This document shows, one piece after another, positions 1 through 7,859 of a stretch of 33,830 nucleotides of DNA; within the stretch, counting starts at the first letter, position 1; every line of letters starts with the position of its first letter. This DNA comes from an uncultured Bacteroidales bacterium. Its GTDB lineage: Bacteria > Bacteroidota > Bacteroidia > Bacteroidales > UBA932. Below the pieces are notes generated by a model. That model was not told where the DNA came from. It saw only the letters and a program-made list of their open reading frames with translations, and made no database searches. The stretch spans positions 1 through 33,830 of the forward strand of contig CAKUSF010000010.1 in the NCBI GenBank assembly GCA_934678915.1, given 5' to 3'. The position numbers were made by a program, and so were the translations under genes.

Positions 1-334
1 AACTTAGTTTTCTTTGGTTGTAACATTGCTGTACTACTTTAATAATTTCCAAATTCTCCAAAATCTATTGAATATCAGCATTTTAAGCCACTATACCCTA
101 GAATTTGGGACTGCAAATTTAGTAAAAATTTATGGATTTCAAACATATTTCGAAAAATATTTCAACTTTTTCAACCACAAAACCATCAAAAGAAATTCGT
201 CATTTTCAGCCATTTAGACAAGAGCCAAAAAATATTTTGCAAGCAATTTCGACACGCGCGGTTCCTATTTATCCGTGAATATGAAGATGGCATAGTTTTT
301 TCAGAAAAGTCTTACCTTTGCATTGCCAAGACAA
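1..334. other. AT-rich left-edge intergenic region
   Basis: This stretch is AT-rich and the only open frame (14-217) has low-complexity Phe/Asn/Tyr-rich content without a recognisable domain or ribosome binding site, so I do not call it. The right end carries the promoter of the DUF4294 gene. I see no RNA gene or repeat here. The gene to the left lies outside the window. Confidence 0.6.
313..320 (+). promoter_or_regulatory. -7 box of the DUF4294 gene
   Basis: TACCTTTG fits the Bacteroidota sigma-70 -7 consensus TAnnTTTG exactly. No clear -33 TTTG is present at the usual distance. Transcription would begin just after it, which places the in-frame TTG at 323 at or before the transcript start and favours the ATG at 335. 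Confidence 0.55.
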
Positions 335-1042
335 ATGACACGTTTGACGAAATACGCGACCTGCCTTCTCGCAGGAATCCTAGCGATGACGACCATCACC
401 GTTGGGCAGACTCCGGATGTTCCTCCTCAACGCGATGGTGGCCGGAGATCTGGCTACATGGGCTACCGTGTAGAGCATGGAGACACGTCCTACTACGACA
501 GCATCGACCCGGCATGGATCTTCCCAAAGGGGTTCAGAGGCAGCAAAAGGGACTTGAAAAAGTACTATAGATTGGTCTATAATTTCAACAAGGTCTATCC
601 CTATGCTCTTCTGGCCAGCGACATGGAGCGTCAAGTCGATAAGCACATCTCCGAAAACAGCCTGCGCAGGCGAAAGAAAGAGAAGTACATCAATCGCCTT
701 CAAGAGGAACTTCTGGATGCCTACGAACAGCCGCTCAGGGGCATGACAATCTCTCAAGGCAAACTGCTAATCAAATTGGTTGACAGGGAGATAGGCAAAT
801 CTCCCTACAATGTAATAAAAAGTTATAAAAGCGGAATATCCGCTGGTTTCTGGCAGGGAATAGCCAAGGTCTTCGGACAAAATCTCAAGAGCCATTATGA
901 TCCGAAAGGAGAAGACAAGATGACTGAATATCTTGTCGAAAAATGGGAGAGAGGCGAGTTCGATGCCCTGTACTATTCAATATTCTGGGAGATGCCCAAG
1001 CACCCCAACATCGTGTCGAAAGAGATAAAGTTCGACGAATGA
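335..1042 (+). CDS. DUF4294 family protein, predicted exported
   Basis: The protein is 235 residues from the ATG at 335; a longer frame from a TTG at 323 would begin inside the promoter and is unlikely. The N-terminus has basic residues, then a hydrophobic stretch (about residues 8-25) ending near VGQT, which looks like a signal peptide. The body carries the DUF4294 signature: a KKYYRLVYNFNKVYPYA stretch, then MTISQGKLLIKLVDREIG, GFWQGIAKVFGQNLKSHYDP and a GEDK motif. The family is confined to Bacteroidota and has no established biochemical role. The 3' end overlaps the convergent phosphoesterase gene by 70 bases. Family assignment is confident; function is unknown. Confidence 0.85.
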   Translation: MTRLTKYATCLLAGILAMTTITVGQTPDVPPQRDGGRRSGYMGYRVEHGDTSYYDSIDPAWIFPKGFRGSKRDLKKYYRLVYNFNKVYPYALLASDMERQVDKHISENSLRRRKKEKYINRLQEELLDAYEQPLRGMTISQGKLLIKLVDREIGKSPYNVIKSYKSGISAGFWQGIAKVFGQNLKSHYDPKGEDKMTEYLVEKWERGEFDALYYSIFWEMPKHPNIVSKEIKFDE

Positions 1043-1728
1043 GGTGCCATCCAGTCCTTTAGAATGAGAAGTCTGGCTCCCGTTGGAAGTTCAAGATCTT
1101 CGCTCACGTGAAAATGTCCGAAAATGAAATAGTCCACATGATGCTTGGACGAGAACTCCACCGCGAACTTGTACAACGGCTCATCGGCACCTTTGAAGAC
1201 ATATTCATTGCTCTTCGCCACCCTACTCTTTTTTGACCAGCCTTTGCCGAAGCGGAAGGCAATATAGGGGTGTAACAGGCTGAAAAGGCTTTGGAAGAAT
1301 TTGTTCCGGAAGCCCCAACGCATAAGCTTGTACCAATTGTGTCCCGGTCCCAATCCGTCCCCATGACCTAAGCAAAAGGTCTTGCCACCAATTTCGACAA
1401 GATAAGGCTGTTGAAGAATATGGATGCCCAATTCTTCGAAGTAGTGGAAGCACCAGATGTCATGATTGCCTTGGAAGAAGCACACCTCAACATCCGCATC
1501 AATCAAGTCAAGCAATGCAGAAAACACCCTGACATACCCTTTAGGAACGACATCATGGTACTCGTACCAGAAATCCCAAATGTCACCAAGGAGGTACAGG
1601 GTCTTCGTCCTCTCTTTCGGAATTGACTTTAAGAAATTGACAAAGCGAGCCTCTCTGTCAACAGGATCATTCACGTCAAGTCCTAGATGGACGTCAGAGA
1701 CAAAGTACGTAAGGGTTCTGTCTGCCAT
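973..1728 (-). CDS. lpxH: UDP-2,3-diacylglucosamine diphosphatase-like metallophosphoesterase (LpxH type)
   Basis: This 251-residue calcineurin-like phosphoesterase shows all metal-binding motifs of the LpxH group: SDVHLG (about residues 10-15), GDIWDFW (about 48-54), GNHD (about 86-89), GHGD (about 120) and GHFH (about 200). LpxH removes UMP from UDP-2,3-diacylglucosamine to give lipid X in lipid A synthesis, at the inner face of the cytoplasmic membrane. It is the last gene of the leftward operon ftsX-DUF3098-uppP-lpxH, 15 bases after uppP. The last 23 or so codons overlap the convergent DUF4294 gene antisense. The exact substrate is inferred from the family. Confidence 0.8.
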   Translation of the reverse strand: MADRTLTYFVSDVHLGLDVNDPVDREARFVNFLKSIPKERTKTLYLLGDIWDFWYEYHDVVPKGYVRVFSALLDLIDADVEVCFFQGNHDIWCFHYFEELGIHILQQPYLVEIGGKTFCLGHGDGLGPGHNWYKLMRWGFRNKFFQSLFSLLHPYIAFRFGKGWSKKSRVAKSNEYVFKGADEPLYKFAVEFSSKHHVDYFIFGHFHVSEDLELPTGARLLILKDWMAPHSSNFISFDTMLGCLGISQNIE

Positions 1729-1743
1729 TGAGAATGAATATGC

Positions 1744-2574
1744 CTACGCAAAGATTAGAAGCAGCAATGAGACGAGAAGGCAGTAGATGGCGAACCAGGT
1801 AAGCTTCGCCTTCTTAACAATGGCAATCATGACCTTGCAGGCAAAAAGGCCTGAAACGAAAGCGGCCAGAAAGCCTACCACAAGGCAGGCCGGACTGAGT
1901 CCTCCTCCAAGTACCGCATCACCACTGATGCTCTTGACAAGATCAAGAAACTGCTCTCCGATGATAGGGACGAGCACCATAAGGAATGAGAACTGTGCCA
2001 TGACATCGCGCTTGACTCCGCACAAAAGTCCTGTAGCGATTGTGGTGCCGGAACGGGAAAGGCCCGGAGCTACGGCCAGTGCCTGACCGAATCCCACCAC
2101 AAGTGCCTGCCAGTAGGATATTCCATTGCGAGTTGAAGAAGCAGGAGCCTCTTCCTTTTTGCGGGCAGCGACACGTCCGGAGATGTCAGACAAGTAGAGA
2201 AGAATTGCTGTGATGATCAGACACACAGCCACCGTGAACAAATTGTCGGAGAACAAAGACTCGACCTGCTCCTTGAATAGGAGTCCGACGATAGCTACCG
2301 GAATCATTGACACTATGATCTTGAAAACATAGTCCGTCTCTTCGTTGTATTTAAACTTGAACAGACCTGCAATAAGGCGACAGATAGGTTTCCAGAACAC
2401 AATGATCGTGCTCAAGACCGTGGCTAAATGCACAGTCACAGTGAAATCCAGAAAGCCGTCTCCGTCAACGCCCAGCAGATCTCTCACAATCATGAGATGG
2501 CCGCTCGAACTTACCGGAAGAAATTCGGTCAGTCCTTGTACTATTCCCAAAAGAAGCGCTTGTAACCAATCCAT
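1744..2574 (-). CDS. uppP: undecaprenyl-diphosphatase (UppP/BacA)
   Basis: The 276-residue integral membrane protein begins with a typical UppP N-terminus and carries the two family signatures, EFLPVSSSGH (about residues 17-26) and PGLSRSGTT (about 168-176), with seven or eight hydrophobic segments. UppP dephosphorylates undecaprenyl pyrophosphate to recycle the lipid carrier for peptidoglycan and surface glycans, and can confer bacitracin tolerance. It starts 3 bases after the DUF3098 stop, so it is in the same operon. Length is normal for the family. Confidence 0.95.
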   Translation of the reverse strand: MDWLQALLLGIVQGLTEFLPVSSSGHLMIVRDLLGVDGDGFLDFTVTVHLATVLSTIIVFWKPICRLIAGLFKFKYNEETDYVFKIIVSMIPVAIVGLLFKEQVESLFSDNLFTVAVCLIITAILLYLSDISGRVAARKKEEAPASSTRNGISYWQALVVGFGQALAVAPGLSRSGTTIATGLLCGVKRDVMAQFSFLMVLVPIIGEQFLDLVKSISGDAVLGGGLSPACLVVGFLAAFVSGLFACKVMIAIVKKAKLTWFAIYCLLVSLLLLIFA

Positions 2575-2577
2575 AGC

Positions 2578-2823
2578 TTATTCTTTATTTGCGTCTTTTT
2601 TAGGACGGCACATTATCGCGACCACTTCGATGACAATCCCACAGATAATAACCAGAGGCGCAGCCACAAGCCTGCGGAAATCAAACATCGCCCAATTGAA
2701 CTCCTCATGATTTGTGGTGCCGCCACCCATCATGAGCACAAAACCAGCGACCATCACGAGCAGGCCCATCAAGAGCAACCGCAAGCCTTTTCCAGTGATC
2801 GACATTTTGGTGTTATCAGACAT
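2578..2823 (-). CDS. DUF3098 family small membrane protein
   Basis: The 81-residue protein has two hydrophobic segments (about residues 13-31 and 52-71) separated by a loop with the EEFNWAMFDFRRLVAAPLV stretch, which matches the DUF3098 family as I know it. In Bacteroidota this family sits between ftsX and uppP, as here. Function is unknown; the neighbourhood suggests the cell envelope or divisome. The basic, lysine-rich C-terminus should face the cytoplasm. Confidence 0.85.
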   Translation of the reverse strand: MSDNTKMSITGKGLRLLLMGLLVMVAGFVLMMGGGTTNHEEFNWAMFDFRRLVAAPLVIICGIVIEVVAIMCRPKKDANKE

Positions 2824-2843
2824 ATTCTTTAATTATTAAATTG

Positions 2844-3722
2844 TTAGCAGTATAATTCATCCTTTGACAGCGAAACCAGATGTCCTACGACAAGGGCTGT
2901 ACTAAGCGTGCAGATTACGATTCCTGACAGAATCACCACCCCAATCACAGCCAACAGCAGGTCTAAACGAAAGACTTCAAAGAGCTGTGCAAACTCGCTT
3001 CTCACAAAAAAGAGAATCCCGACAAGCATTACGGTAGCGAGAAGAGCGGAGAACAAGCCTTGGAACACAGCCTGAACCAGGAACGGGGCTCTGATGAAAG
3101 ATTTGGTCGCACCGACTAGCCGCATGGTGTGAATCGTAAATCTTCGCGAAAACACATTCAGCCGGACAGTGTTGTTGATAAGTACGAAAGAAATGAAAAG
3201 CAGCAGGAATATAAAGACTCCCAGCACAGCAGAGATCTTTCCTAAATTAGTGTTGAGCTTGTCCACCAGAGACTGCTGGTAGACCACTTCGTCAACTAAA
3301 GGGGATTCCATGATGGCATGTTTAACGACCTCAAGGCTGTCAGATGACACATAGTCGGCTCTAAGTGTGACATCCACGGAAACCGGGATTGGAGCCGCCT
3401 CAAAGACATTGAGAAAGTCCTCGCCCAGAAGTTCTGCCATCTCCTTAGTTCCCTGCTCGCGAGAAATGAACTTACTGCTTTTAATGAAAGGCATCGCGTC
3501 GAGTTCGGAAACATATTCAATAGCCTCTTCGTCACTGACTTCCTGCTTCATCAGCACTGAGACCTGCATGTTCTCCTTAAAATAGTCAGAGACGCTCCTC
3601 GCATTGACCACCAGAAGGCCGGCCACTCCGACAAGAAGCAGCACAAGGCTAATGCTTACAACAGTGGAAAGCCAGGCTCCGATGAGTCTTCTACGTATCA
3701 ATTTATTTTCACCTGCCGTCAT
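2844..3722 (-). CDS. ftsX: cell division protein FtsX
   Basis: The 292-residue membrane protein has the FtsX layout: a basic cytosolic N-terminus, one membrane segment (about residues 18-40), a periplasmic domain of some 130 residues, and three C-terminal membrane segments with the RRFTIHTMRLVGATKSFIRAP stretch typical of the FtsX/permease core. FtsX partners the ATPase FtsE to activate peptidoglycan hydrolases at the septum. I chose the ATG at 3722 rather than the in-frame ATG at 3740 because a -7 box at 3749-3756 would start the transcript at about 3742. It is the first gene of the envelope operon; ftsE is not in this window. Confidence 0.9.
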   Translation of the reverse strand: MTAGENKLIRRRLIGAWLSTVVSISLVLLLVGVAGLLVVNARSVSDYFKENMQVSVLMKQEVSDEEAIEYVSELDAMPFIKSSKFISREQGTKEMAELLGEDFLNVFEAAPIPVSVDVTLRADYVSSDSLEVVKHAIMESPLVDEVVYQQSLVDKLNTNLGKISAVLGVFIFLLLFISFVLINNTVRLNVFSRRFTIHTMRLVGATKSFIRAPFLVQAVFQGLFSALLATVMLVGILFFVRSEFAQLFEVFRLDLLLAVIGVVILSGIVICTLSTALVVGHLVSLSKDELYC

Positions 3723-3748
3723 TTTCGCACAATGCTCCAAATTGGACT

Positions 3749-3756
3749 CAAAGATA
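3749..3756 (-). promoter_or_regulatory. -7 box of the ftsX operon
   Basis: On the minus strand this reads TATCTTTG, an exact match to TAnnTTTG. It lies 26 bases before the chosen ftsX ATG and only about 30 bases from the opposing promoter of the GT5 gene, so the two transcription units diverge from a compact shared region. Confidence 0.55.
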
Positions 3757-3786
3757 GTGAAATATCGAAATATGAAAAAAAATTAT

Positions 3787-3794
3787 TACCTTTG
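3787..3794 (+). promoter_or_regulatory. -7 box of the GT5-DUF4270 operon
   Basis: TACCTTTG matches TAnnTTTG exactly and lies 18 bases before the ATG at 3813. No good -33 element was found at the expected spacing. Confidence 0.55.
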
Positions 3795-3812
3795 TAAGAC
3801 AAGATTTTTAAT

Positions 3813-4634
3813 ATGGGAAAGCCCGTAAACAGAGTATTATTCGTCAATTCCGAGATGATGCCATTCCTTCCGGAGACACCTATCTCAAAAGTTGGACGTT
3901 GCCTACCGCAAGGCATCCAGGAACGCAAAAAGGAAATTAGAGCATTCATGCCCCGCTATGGGTGCATAAACGAACGTAAGAACCAACTCCACGAGGTTAT
4001 CCGACTCTCTGGAATGAACATCATCATTGGTGATGTTGACAGGCCGCTTGTGATCAAGGTGGCCTCCATCTCAGCAGCCAGGATTCAGGTCTATTTTATT
4101 GACAATGAAGACTATTTCCGTCGTAAACAGATTTCATTCGATGCAGATGGAAAATTCTTTGAAGACAACGGGCAAAGAGCCATATTCTTTGCCAGAGGTG
4201 TCCTTGAGACCGTAAAGAAACTTCGTTGGGCTCCTGATGTGATCCACTGCCAAGGCTGGATCTCGAATCTGATTCCGCTCTACCTCAAGAAAGCCTACAA
4301 TGGAGACCCGATCTTCAGCGGAAGCAAGATCGTGACCTCCCTCTACGGAGAGATTGACAAGGAGACGTTCTCCCCTTCGTTCAAAGACAACATTCTGTTC
4401 GGTGGAATCAAGCCAGCGGATGTCTCTTTGCTTGAGAATCCTACTGGCATAAATCTTGCGAAAACCGCCGCTTTGTATTCCGATGGGATAATCTTCGGAG
4501 ACAACAACGTTGATCCAGAGTTGATCCAGTTCTGTCAACAGAAGAACATCCCGAATCTTCCTTTCAACGAGGAGACAATGGCCAACGGGCGTTACATTGA
4601 GGAATACGATGGATTTTATCAACAATTACAGTAA
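3813..4634 (+). CDS. short glycogen/starch synthase-like protein (GT5 catalytic domain only)
   Basis: The 273-residue protein resembles only the N-terminal Rossmann half of GT5 glycogen synthases: VLFVNSEMMPF at the N-terminus, FMPRYG near residue 47, a region giving the FARGVLE and PDVIHCQGW motifs (about residues 125-150), and a later segment with ENPTGINLAKTAALYSDG. The C-terminal GT1-like half of a normal enzyme of about 480 residues is missing, and the usual KxGGL nucleotide-sugar loop is replaced by SKVGR. The gene abuts the DUF4270 gene with no spacing, an arrangement I know from other Bacteroidota. Catalytic activity is doubtful; it may be a repurposed domain. Confidence 0.75.
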   Translation: MGKPVNRVLFVNSEMMPFLPETPISKVGRCLPQGIQERKKEIRAFMPRYGCINERKNQLHEVIRLSGMNIIIGDVDRPLVIKVASISAARIQVYFIDNEDYFRRKQISFDADGKFFEDNGQRAIFFARGVLETVKKLRWAPDVIHCQGWISNLIPLYLKKAYNGDPIFSGSKIVTSLYGEIDKETFSPSFKDNILFGGIKPADVSLLENPTGINLAKTAALYSDGIIFGDNNVDPELIQFCQQKNIPNLPFNEETMANGRYIEEYDGFYQQLQ

Positions 4635-6266
4635 ATGAGAAAACTTCCAGCAATCATTGCTCTGACAGTCGCTTTGGTGTCATGCATCGGAGTGGATCAA
4701 AAACTCGGTGGAGACTTTATCCCCACCGACCAGAAATATGACTTCCACACAGCCGAGTTCGACTTGGATGAAATTTGGATGAAATCAATTGACAGTCTTA
4801 CTGCATATTCATCAAGAAGAATCACTATCGGTTCGATCAGAGACGAGCGTTTCGGATTGTTCAGTCGGGGAAGCGTTGTGACGCTTGTGCCAGTTCTGGA
4901 CTCAGTGGATTTCGGCAAGGATCCGGTGTTCAAGAGATTCAAATTCAAGGCCGGGCCTGACTCCACATCTGTGGCGGACGAGAGCCAGCAGAACATTCTC
5001 CAGAATGTCAATGTCTATGCGCTTACCGAATCGCTCGGCTCCAAGGATTACTTCTCCAGAGCCGAGGTCAAGTACGATTCCAAGAGAATCACTAAAGGCG
5101 TGCCGGTGGTCAATGGTCAAGACTCGCTGACATTCGAGTTCACAGAAGACTTCGGCAAACAGTACCTTAACATCACCCAAGATGACCTTAAGGACCTGGC
5201 GACCTACACAAAGAAGTTTCCGGGAATATACCTCTGCACCGATGATCCAGCTGGAATAGGTGGTCGCTTCGACATGTACAAGTTCGACATCTTGGAGAGA
5301 GTTCAGAGCTCATCGGGATCATATTACATCAACAGGACGGACAACTACGCAATACTTTACTTTAACGGAGAATTCAACGGAGAAAGAAGGGATTCTAGTT
5401 TGATGTTCTATTTCAGCCCTGTGGAGATGCAGGACCTTGACTCTCTGATCAATGAGAGCAGCCTGCCTTCTCAGTACGTGTTTAACGTTGACAGGCACGA
5501 ATCGGATCATCTCATCGGGAAGGCTGAAGAGCAGATCTTCGTTGAAGGAGGAAGCGGAGTAAAACCTGTCGTGCCGGCTTCCGAAATCCAACGCCTTGTG
5601 AACGAAGAGATTGTTCGCAAAGGTGGAAATCCTGCTACCGCGCTCATCTCAAAGGCCACAATTGAATTGCCTTTTGATTTCCCGGACGATTACACGACAA
5701 TGTTCCGCTACCCTAAGGTTCTGAGCCCGACCATCAAAATCAGCACGGACACGACTGTGACATTTGCAGGGTTGACCGATGCCAGCGCTTCGGACGAGAA
5801 TCAGGGAGACATCAACCGTTCTCTGTGCAATTACGCTCCGGACATCACGCATCATGTGCAGCAAATCATCAGAAAAGACGCTGACGACAGCAAGCTGTCC
5901 GATTACGACATCTGGTTCTTAGTGATGTGGTACGAGACGACGACCACGTATAACGCGGAGGCAGAGGAGATGGCCAAGTACTATCAGCAGATAGCTTATG
6001 CCTCTTACTACAACCAACTCTACGGTGGTTACGGCTATGGCAGCTACGGCTATGGTTATGGCAGCTACGGTAGCTATTATAACAATTACTACAACTACGC
6101 GACCATGGCCCAGTACGCCTCCTCATCAGCCACGACAACCACTTCTGACACAGAATTGGACAAGGACCGTTACTATAATGCAGTGCTTCGCGGGCCTAAA
6201 GCGGAAGGCAAGAAGCCAAAACTGAAAGTGACGTTCGCTGTTCCGAAAGGATATCCTGAAAAATAA
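4635..6266 (+). CDS. DUF4270 family lipoprotein with Tyr/Gly-rich C-terminal segment
   Basis: The 543-residue protein begins with a lipoprotein signal (LVSC, Cys17) and is assigned to DUF4270, a Bacteroidota family of predicted surface lipoproteins with unknown function, found next to short GT5 genes. The ATG follows the preceding stop codon directly, so translation is probably coupled. Near residues 440-485 there is an unusual Tyr/Gly/Ser-rich tract with repeats of GYGYGSY, followed by a Ser/Thr run. After that come about 35 ordinary residues ending in a conserved-looking LKVTFAVPK. Expression ends at the hairpin at 6282-6307. Confidence 0.85.
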   Translation: MRKLPAIIALTVALVSCIGVDQKLGGDFIPTDQKYDFHTAEFDLDEIWMKSIDSLTAYSSRRITIGSIRDERFGLFSRGSVVTLVPVLDSVDFGKDPVFKRFKFKAGPDSTSVADESQQNILQNVNVYALTESLGSKDYFSRAEVKYDSKRITKGVPVVNGQDSLTFEFTEDFGKQYLNITQDDLKDLATYTKKFPGIYLCTDDPAGIGGRFDMYKFDILERVQSSSGSYYINRTDNYAILYFNGEFNGERRDSSLMFYFSPVEMQDLDSLINESSLPSQYVFNVDRHESDHLIGKAEEQIFVEGGSGVKPVVPASEIQRLVNEEIVRKGGNPATALISKATIELPFDFPDDYTTMFRYPKVLSPTIKISTDTTVTFAGLTDASASDENQGDINRSLCNYAPDITHHVQQIIRKDADDSKLSDYDIWFLVMWYETTTTYNAEAEEMAKYYQQIAYASYYNQLYGGYGYGSYGYGYGSYGSYYNNYYNYATMAQYASSSATTTTSDTELDKDRYYNAVLRGPKAEGKKPKLKVTFAVPKGYPEK

Positions 6267-6281
6267 CAGACAACAACAATA

Positions 6282-6307
6282 AAGCCTCGGATTTCGGTCC
6301 GAGGCTT
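6282..6307. terminator. bidirectional intrinsic terminator
   Basis: A perfect 10-bp stem (AAGCCTCGGA with TCCGAGGCTT) with a 6-base loop lies between the convergent DUF4270 and acpP genes. Because the stem starts with A and ends with T residues, it can serve both directions. Confidence 0.85.
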
Positions 6308-6328
6308 AAGTTTGTTAGTCAAAGGGAA

Positions 6329-6586
6329 TTATGCTTCTTCCTTGCTGGCGAGCTTCTCTTTAACTTTGTCGATTGCATCCTTAACGGTTGCGATTGTGCT
6401 TGTCTCCTCATCAGGAATCTTGATTCCAAACACTCTCTCAAACTCCATGAGAAGCTCAACTGTGTCAAGTGAATCAGCTCCGAGATCATTTGTGAAGTTG
6501 GCGCTCTCAGTCACTTCTGACTCCTCGACGCCCAGCTTGTCAACGATAATCGCTTTGACCTGCTTTACAATTTCTTCTTCAGTCAT
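6329..6586 (-). CDS. acpP: acyl carrier protein
   Basis: The 85-residue acidic protein is a standard ACP: the [16 protein letters not shown] motif places the phosphopantetheine-bearing serine at Ser39. It carries acyl intermediates for fatty acid and lipid A synthesis in the cytoplasm. Length is normal, with a short Lys/Glu-rich tail. Unlike the common acpP-fabF pairing, it stands alone between two terminating signals. A well-spaced promoter lies at 6669-6700. Confidence 0.97.
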   Translation of the reverse strand: MTEEEIVKQVKAIIVDKLGVEESEVTESANFTNDLGADSLDTVELLMEFERVFGIKIPDEETSTIATVKDAIDKVKEKLASKEEA

Positions 6587-6668
6587 AATTGAATAATTAA
6601 AATTAGTATATTCTTACAAATAAGGGGGCTACGCTGTTCCCGACACAAAAGGGAAACATATAGCGGCA

Positions 6669-6700
6669 CAAAGTAAGCAAAAAATAGTCAATTATGCAAA
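6669..6700 (-). promoter_or_regulatory. acpP promoter
   Basis: Minus-strand TTTG (6697-6700), a 20-base spacer and TTACTTTG (6669-6676) match the Bacteroidota -33/-7 architecture, with one deviation from TAnnTTTG. Confidence 0.5.
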
Positions 6701-6711
6701 TTTGCCTGCAA

Positions 6712-6722
6712 GGTCACTTCGA
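6712..6722. repeat. half-copy of the REP-like palindrome at the 3' end of pnuC
   Basis: GGTCACTTCGA is identical to the left half of the complete elements at 20322 and 25252. The pnuC stop codon (TGA, 6714-6716 complement) lies inside it, as at the 3' end of the FAD oxidase gene. The right half is missing. Confidence 0.5.
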
Positions 6723-7487
6723 GGGATTACGACTTAGACTTAACCAGATCCTTAAACCATTCAGCGAATTTAGCAGATAGAAAATGTACTTGATGAGCAT
6801 GACAGCGGCATTCCCGGAGCCTGCCCCGTTCATGACAGCAACGCTCCAGAGCGAAATTGAGGAGATGTTGACCAAGATCCAGATGAACCACTGCTCCATG
6901 AAAGCGAGGCTCATCAGCACCTGACCTGCGATGTTCAGAATCATCACCACAGCATCAAGGAGGATCTTAGGTCTGTCTATGCTTTCAATCTTGCCCGCTG
7001 ATAGCTTCGCCCCATCTACATATAATAATATAAGGTAAAGAGCCACTATGCCTGCGACTATTCCAGCCGCAAGCCAAGCCCACTGCCTTCCAGAAAGTCG
7101 CCTAGCCTTCAGATGCGAACCGTCTTCACCAGAGTGAACTCTAGCCCCTCTTTTGCTCCATTGCCAGAATCCGATGAACTGCATCGGCAGAAAATAGAAA
7201 GCGTGCAGGGCAAAATTACCCATGATGCCATTGTCGAAATAGACGATTGTGCCTATCAGCACATCAATGAAGCCGAAAACGAAAGTCAGGATGTTCCCGT
7301 TGGCTGACATCACAGTGTTCACAACCCCCATCACGGAACCGAATGCCGCCAGAAGGAGCATGAAAGTCCTCACTCCCGGCTGCTGAATTTTGAATATGGT
7401 GGTGACGGTGACAGCCAGCAGCATTCCAGTCACAAGGAATATGTTGAACGCCAGATTGAATCTTTTTTCCTTAACCGAGGTCATCAT
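6714..7487 (-). CDS. pnuC: PnuC-family nicotinamide riboside/vitamin transporter
   Basis: The protein of about 257 residues has seven or so hydrophobic segments and PnuC hallmarks: FIGFWQWSKR in the middle and EQWFIWILVNISSISLW in the C-terminal half. PnuC transporters take up nicotinamide riboside by facilitated diffusion driven by phosphorylation; some Bacteroidota members are thought to carry thiamine, so the substrate is open. I start at the tandem ATGs at 7487/7484 rather than 7553 because the -7 box at 7514-7521 lies inside the longer frame. No kinase gene is adjacent. The last residues (NPSK and stop) derive from a half REP-like element. Confidence 0.85.
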   Translation of the reverse strand: MMTSVKEKRFNLAFNIFLVTGMLLAVTVTTIFKIQQPGVRTFMLLLAAFGSVMGVVNTVMSANGNILTFVFGFIDVLIGTIVYFDNGIMGNFALHAFYFLPMQFIGFWQWSKRGARVHSGEDGSHLKARRLSGRQWAWLAAGIVAGIVALYLILLYVDGAKLSAGKIESIDRPKILLDAVVMILNIAGQVLMSLAFMEQWFIWILVNISSISLWSVAVMNGAGSGNAAVMLIKYIFYLLNSLNGLRIWLSLSRNPSK

Positions 7488-7513
7488 GATGTCTTGTTGA
7501 GATGTTGTTCCGG

Positions 7514-7521
7514 CAAAGATA
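7514..7521 (-). promoter_or_regulatory. -7 box of pnuC
   Basis: The minus strand reads TATCTTTG, an exact TAnnTTTG match, 26 bases before the chosen start. It makes a start at 7553 impossible from this promoter. Confidence 0.5.
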
Positions 7522-7615
7522 GCAAACTTTTCTGCACTCAGCCCAATGCGCAATCAATTTGTGACCCTGCAGAGCGACAACAGCTATCACTGCTACTCAA
7601 AACGATAAAATATTT

Positions 7616-7647
7616 TTTGCAATATTTCAAAATAATGATTTATTTTG
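7616..7647 (+). promoter_or_regulatory. candidate promoter of the fimbrial-type operon
   Basis: TTTG (7616-7619), a 20-base spacer and TTATTTTG (7640-7647) fit the -33/-7 pattern with one mismatch in the -7 box. The predicted leader is about 110 bases and contains the hairpin at 7688-7713. Confidence 0.4.
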
Positions 7648-7687
7648 CAACTGCATTTTTGCCTATACCAGAAACGCACATAATTAA

Positions 7688-7713
7688 GAAAGCACTTTAG
7701 GTTCCGTGCTTTC
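7688..7713 (+). other. stem-loop in the leader of the DUF3575 gene
   Basis: GAAAGCAC (7688-7695) and GTGCTTTC (7706-7713) form a perfect 8-bp stem with a 10-base loop, 49 bases before the ATG at 7763. There is no T-run after it, so it is not a typical terminator; mRNA stability or regulation are possible roles. Confidence 0.4.
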
Positions 7714-7851
7714 ACAGGAAATAATAAAACTAACAAGGAACCAAAACGGGAGTAAAACCTCAATGAAACGTTTGTTCTCTTTGGTTGTTATGATTGCAAC
7801 ATTCTGCTTTGCCGCTCTAGCACAGCGACAGAGTGAGGAATGTTTGACCAC

Positions 7852-7859
7852 GGGGGGGG
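7852..7859 (+). repeat. G8 homopolymer tract
   Basis: Eight consecutive G residues lie between codons for CLTT and the broken remainder of the DUF3575 frame. A one-base loss restores the frame. Mononucleotide G runs are classic sites of slipped-strand mispairing. Confidence 0.9.

Noticed and set aside
14..217. 67-codon frame at the left edge
   Set aside because: AT-rich low-complexity translation with no domain; typical chance frame.
6001..6090. Tandem repeat DNA as a possible CRISPR or VNTR
   Set aside because: The repeats are short, in frame and encode the Gly/Tyr tract; no spacers, so not CRISPR. Length variation remains possible but unseen here.
7554..7762. Invertible promoter upstream of the fimbrial-type operon
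   Set aside because: I looked for long inverted repeats flanking the candidate promoter and found only the local 8-bp hairpin at 7688-7713; no recombinase gene is nearby.
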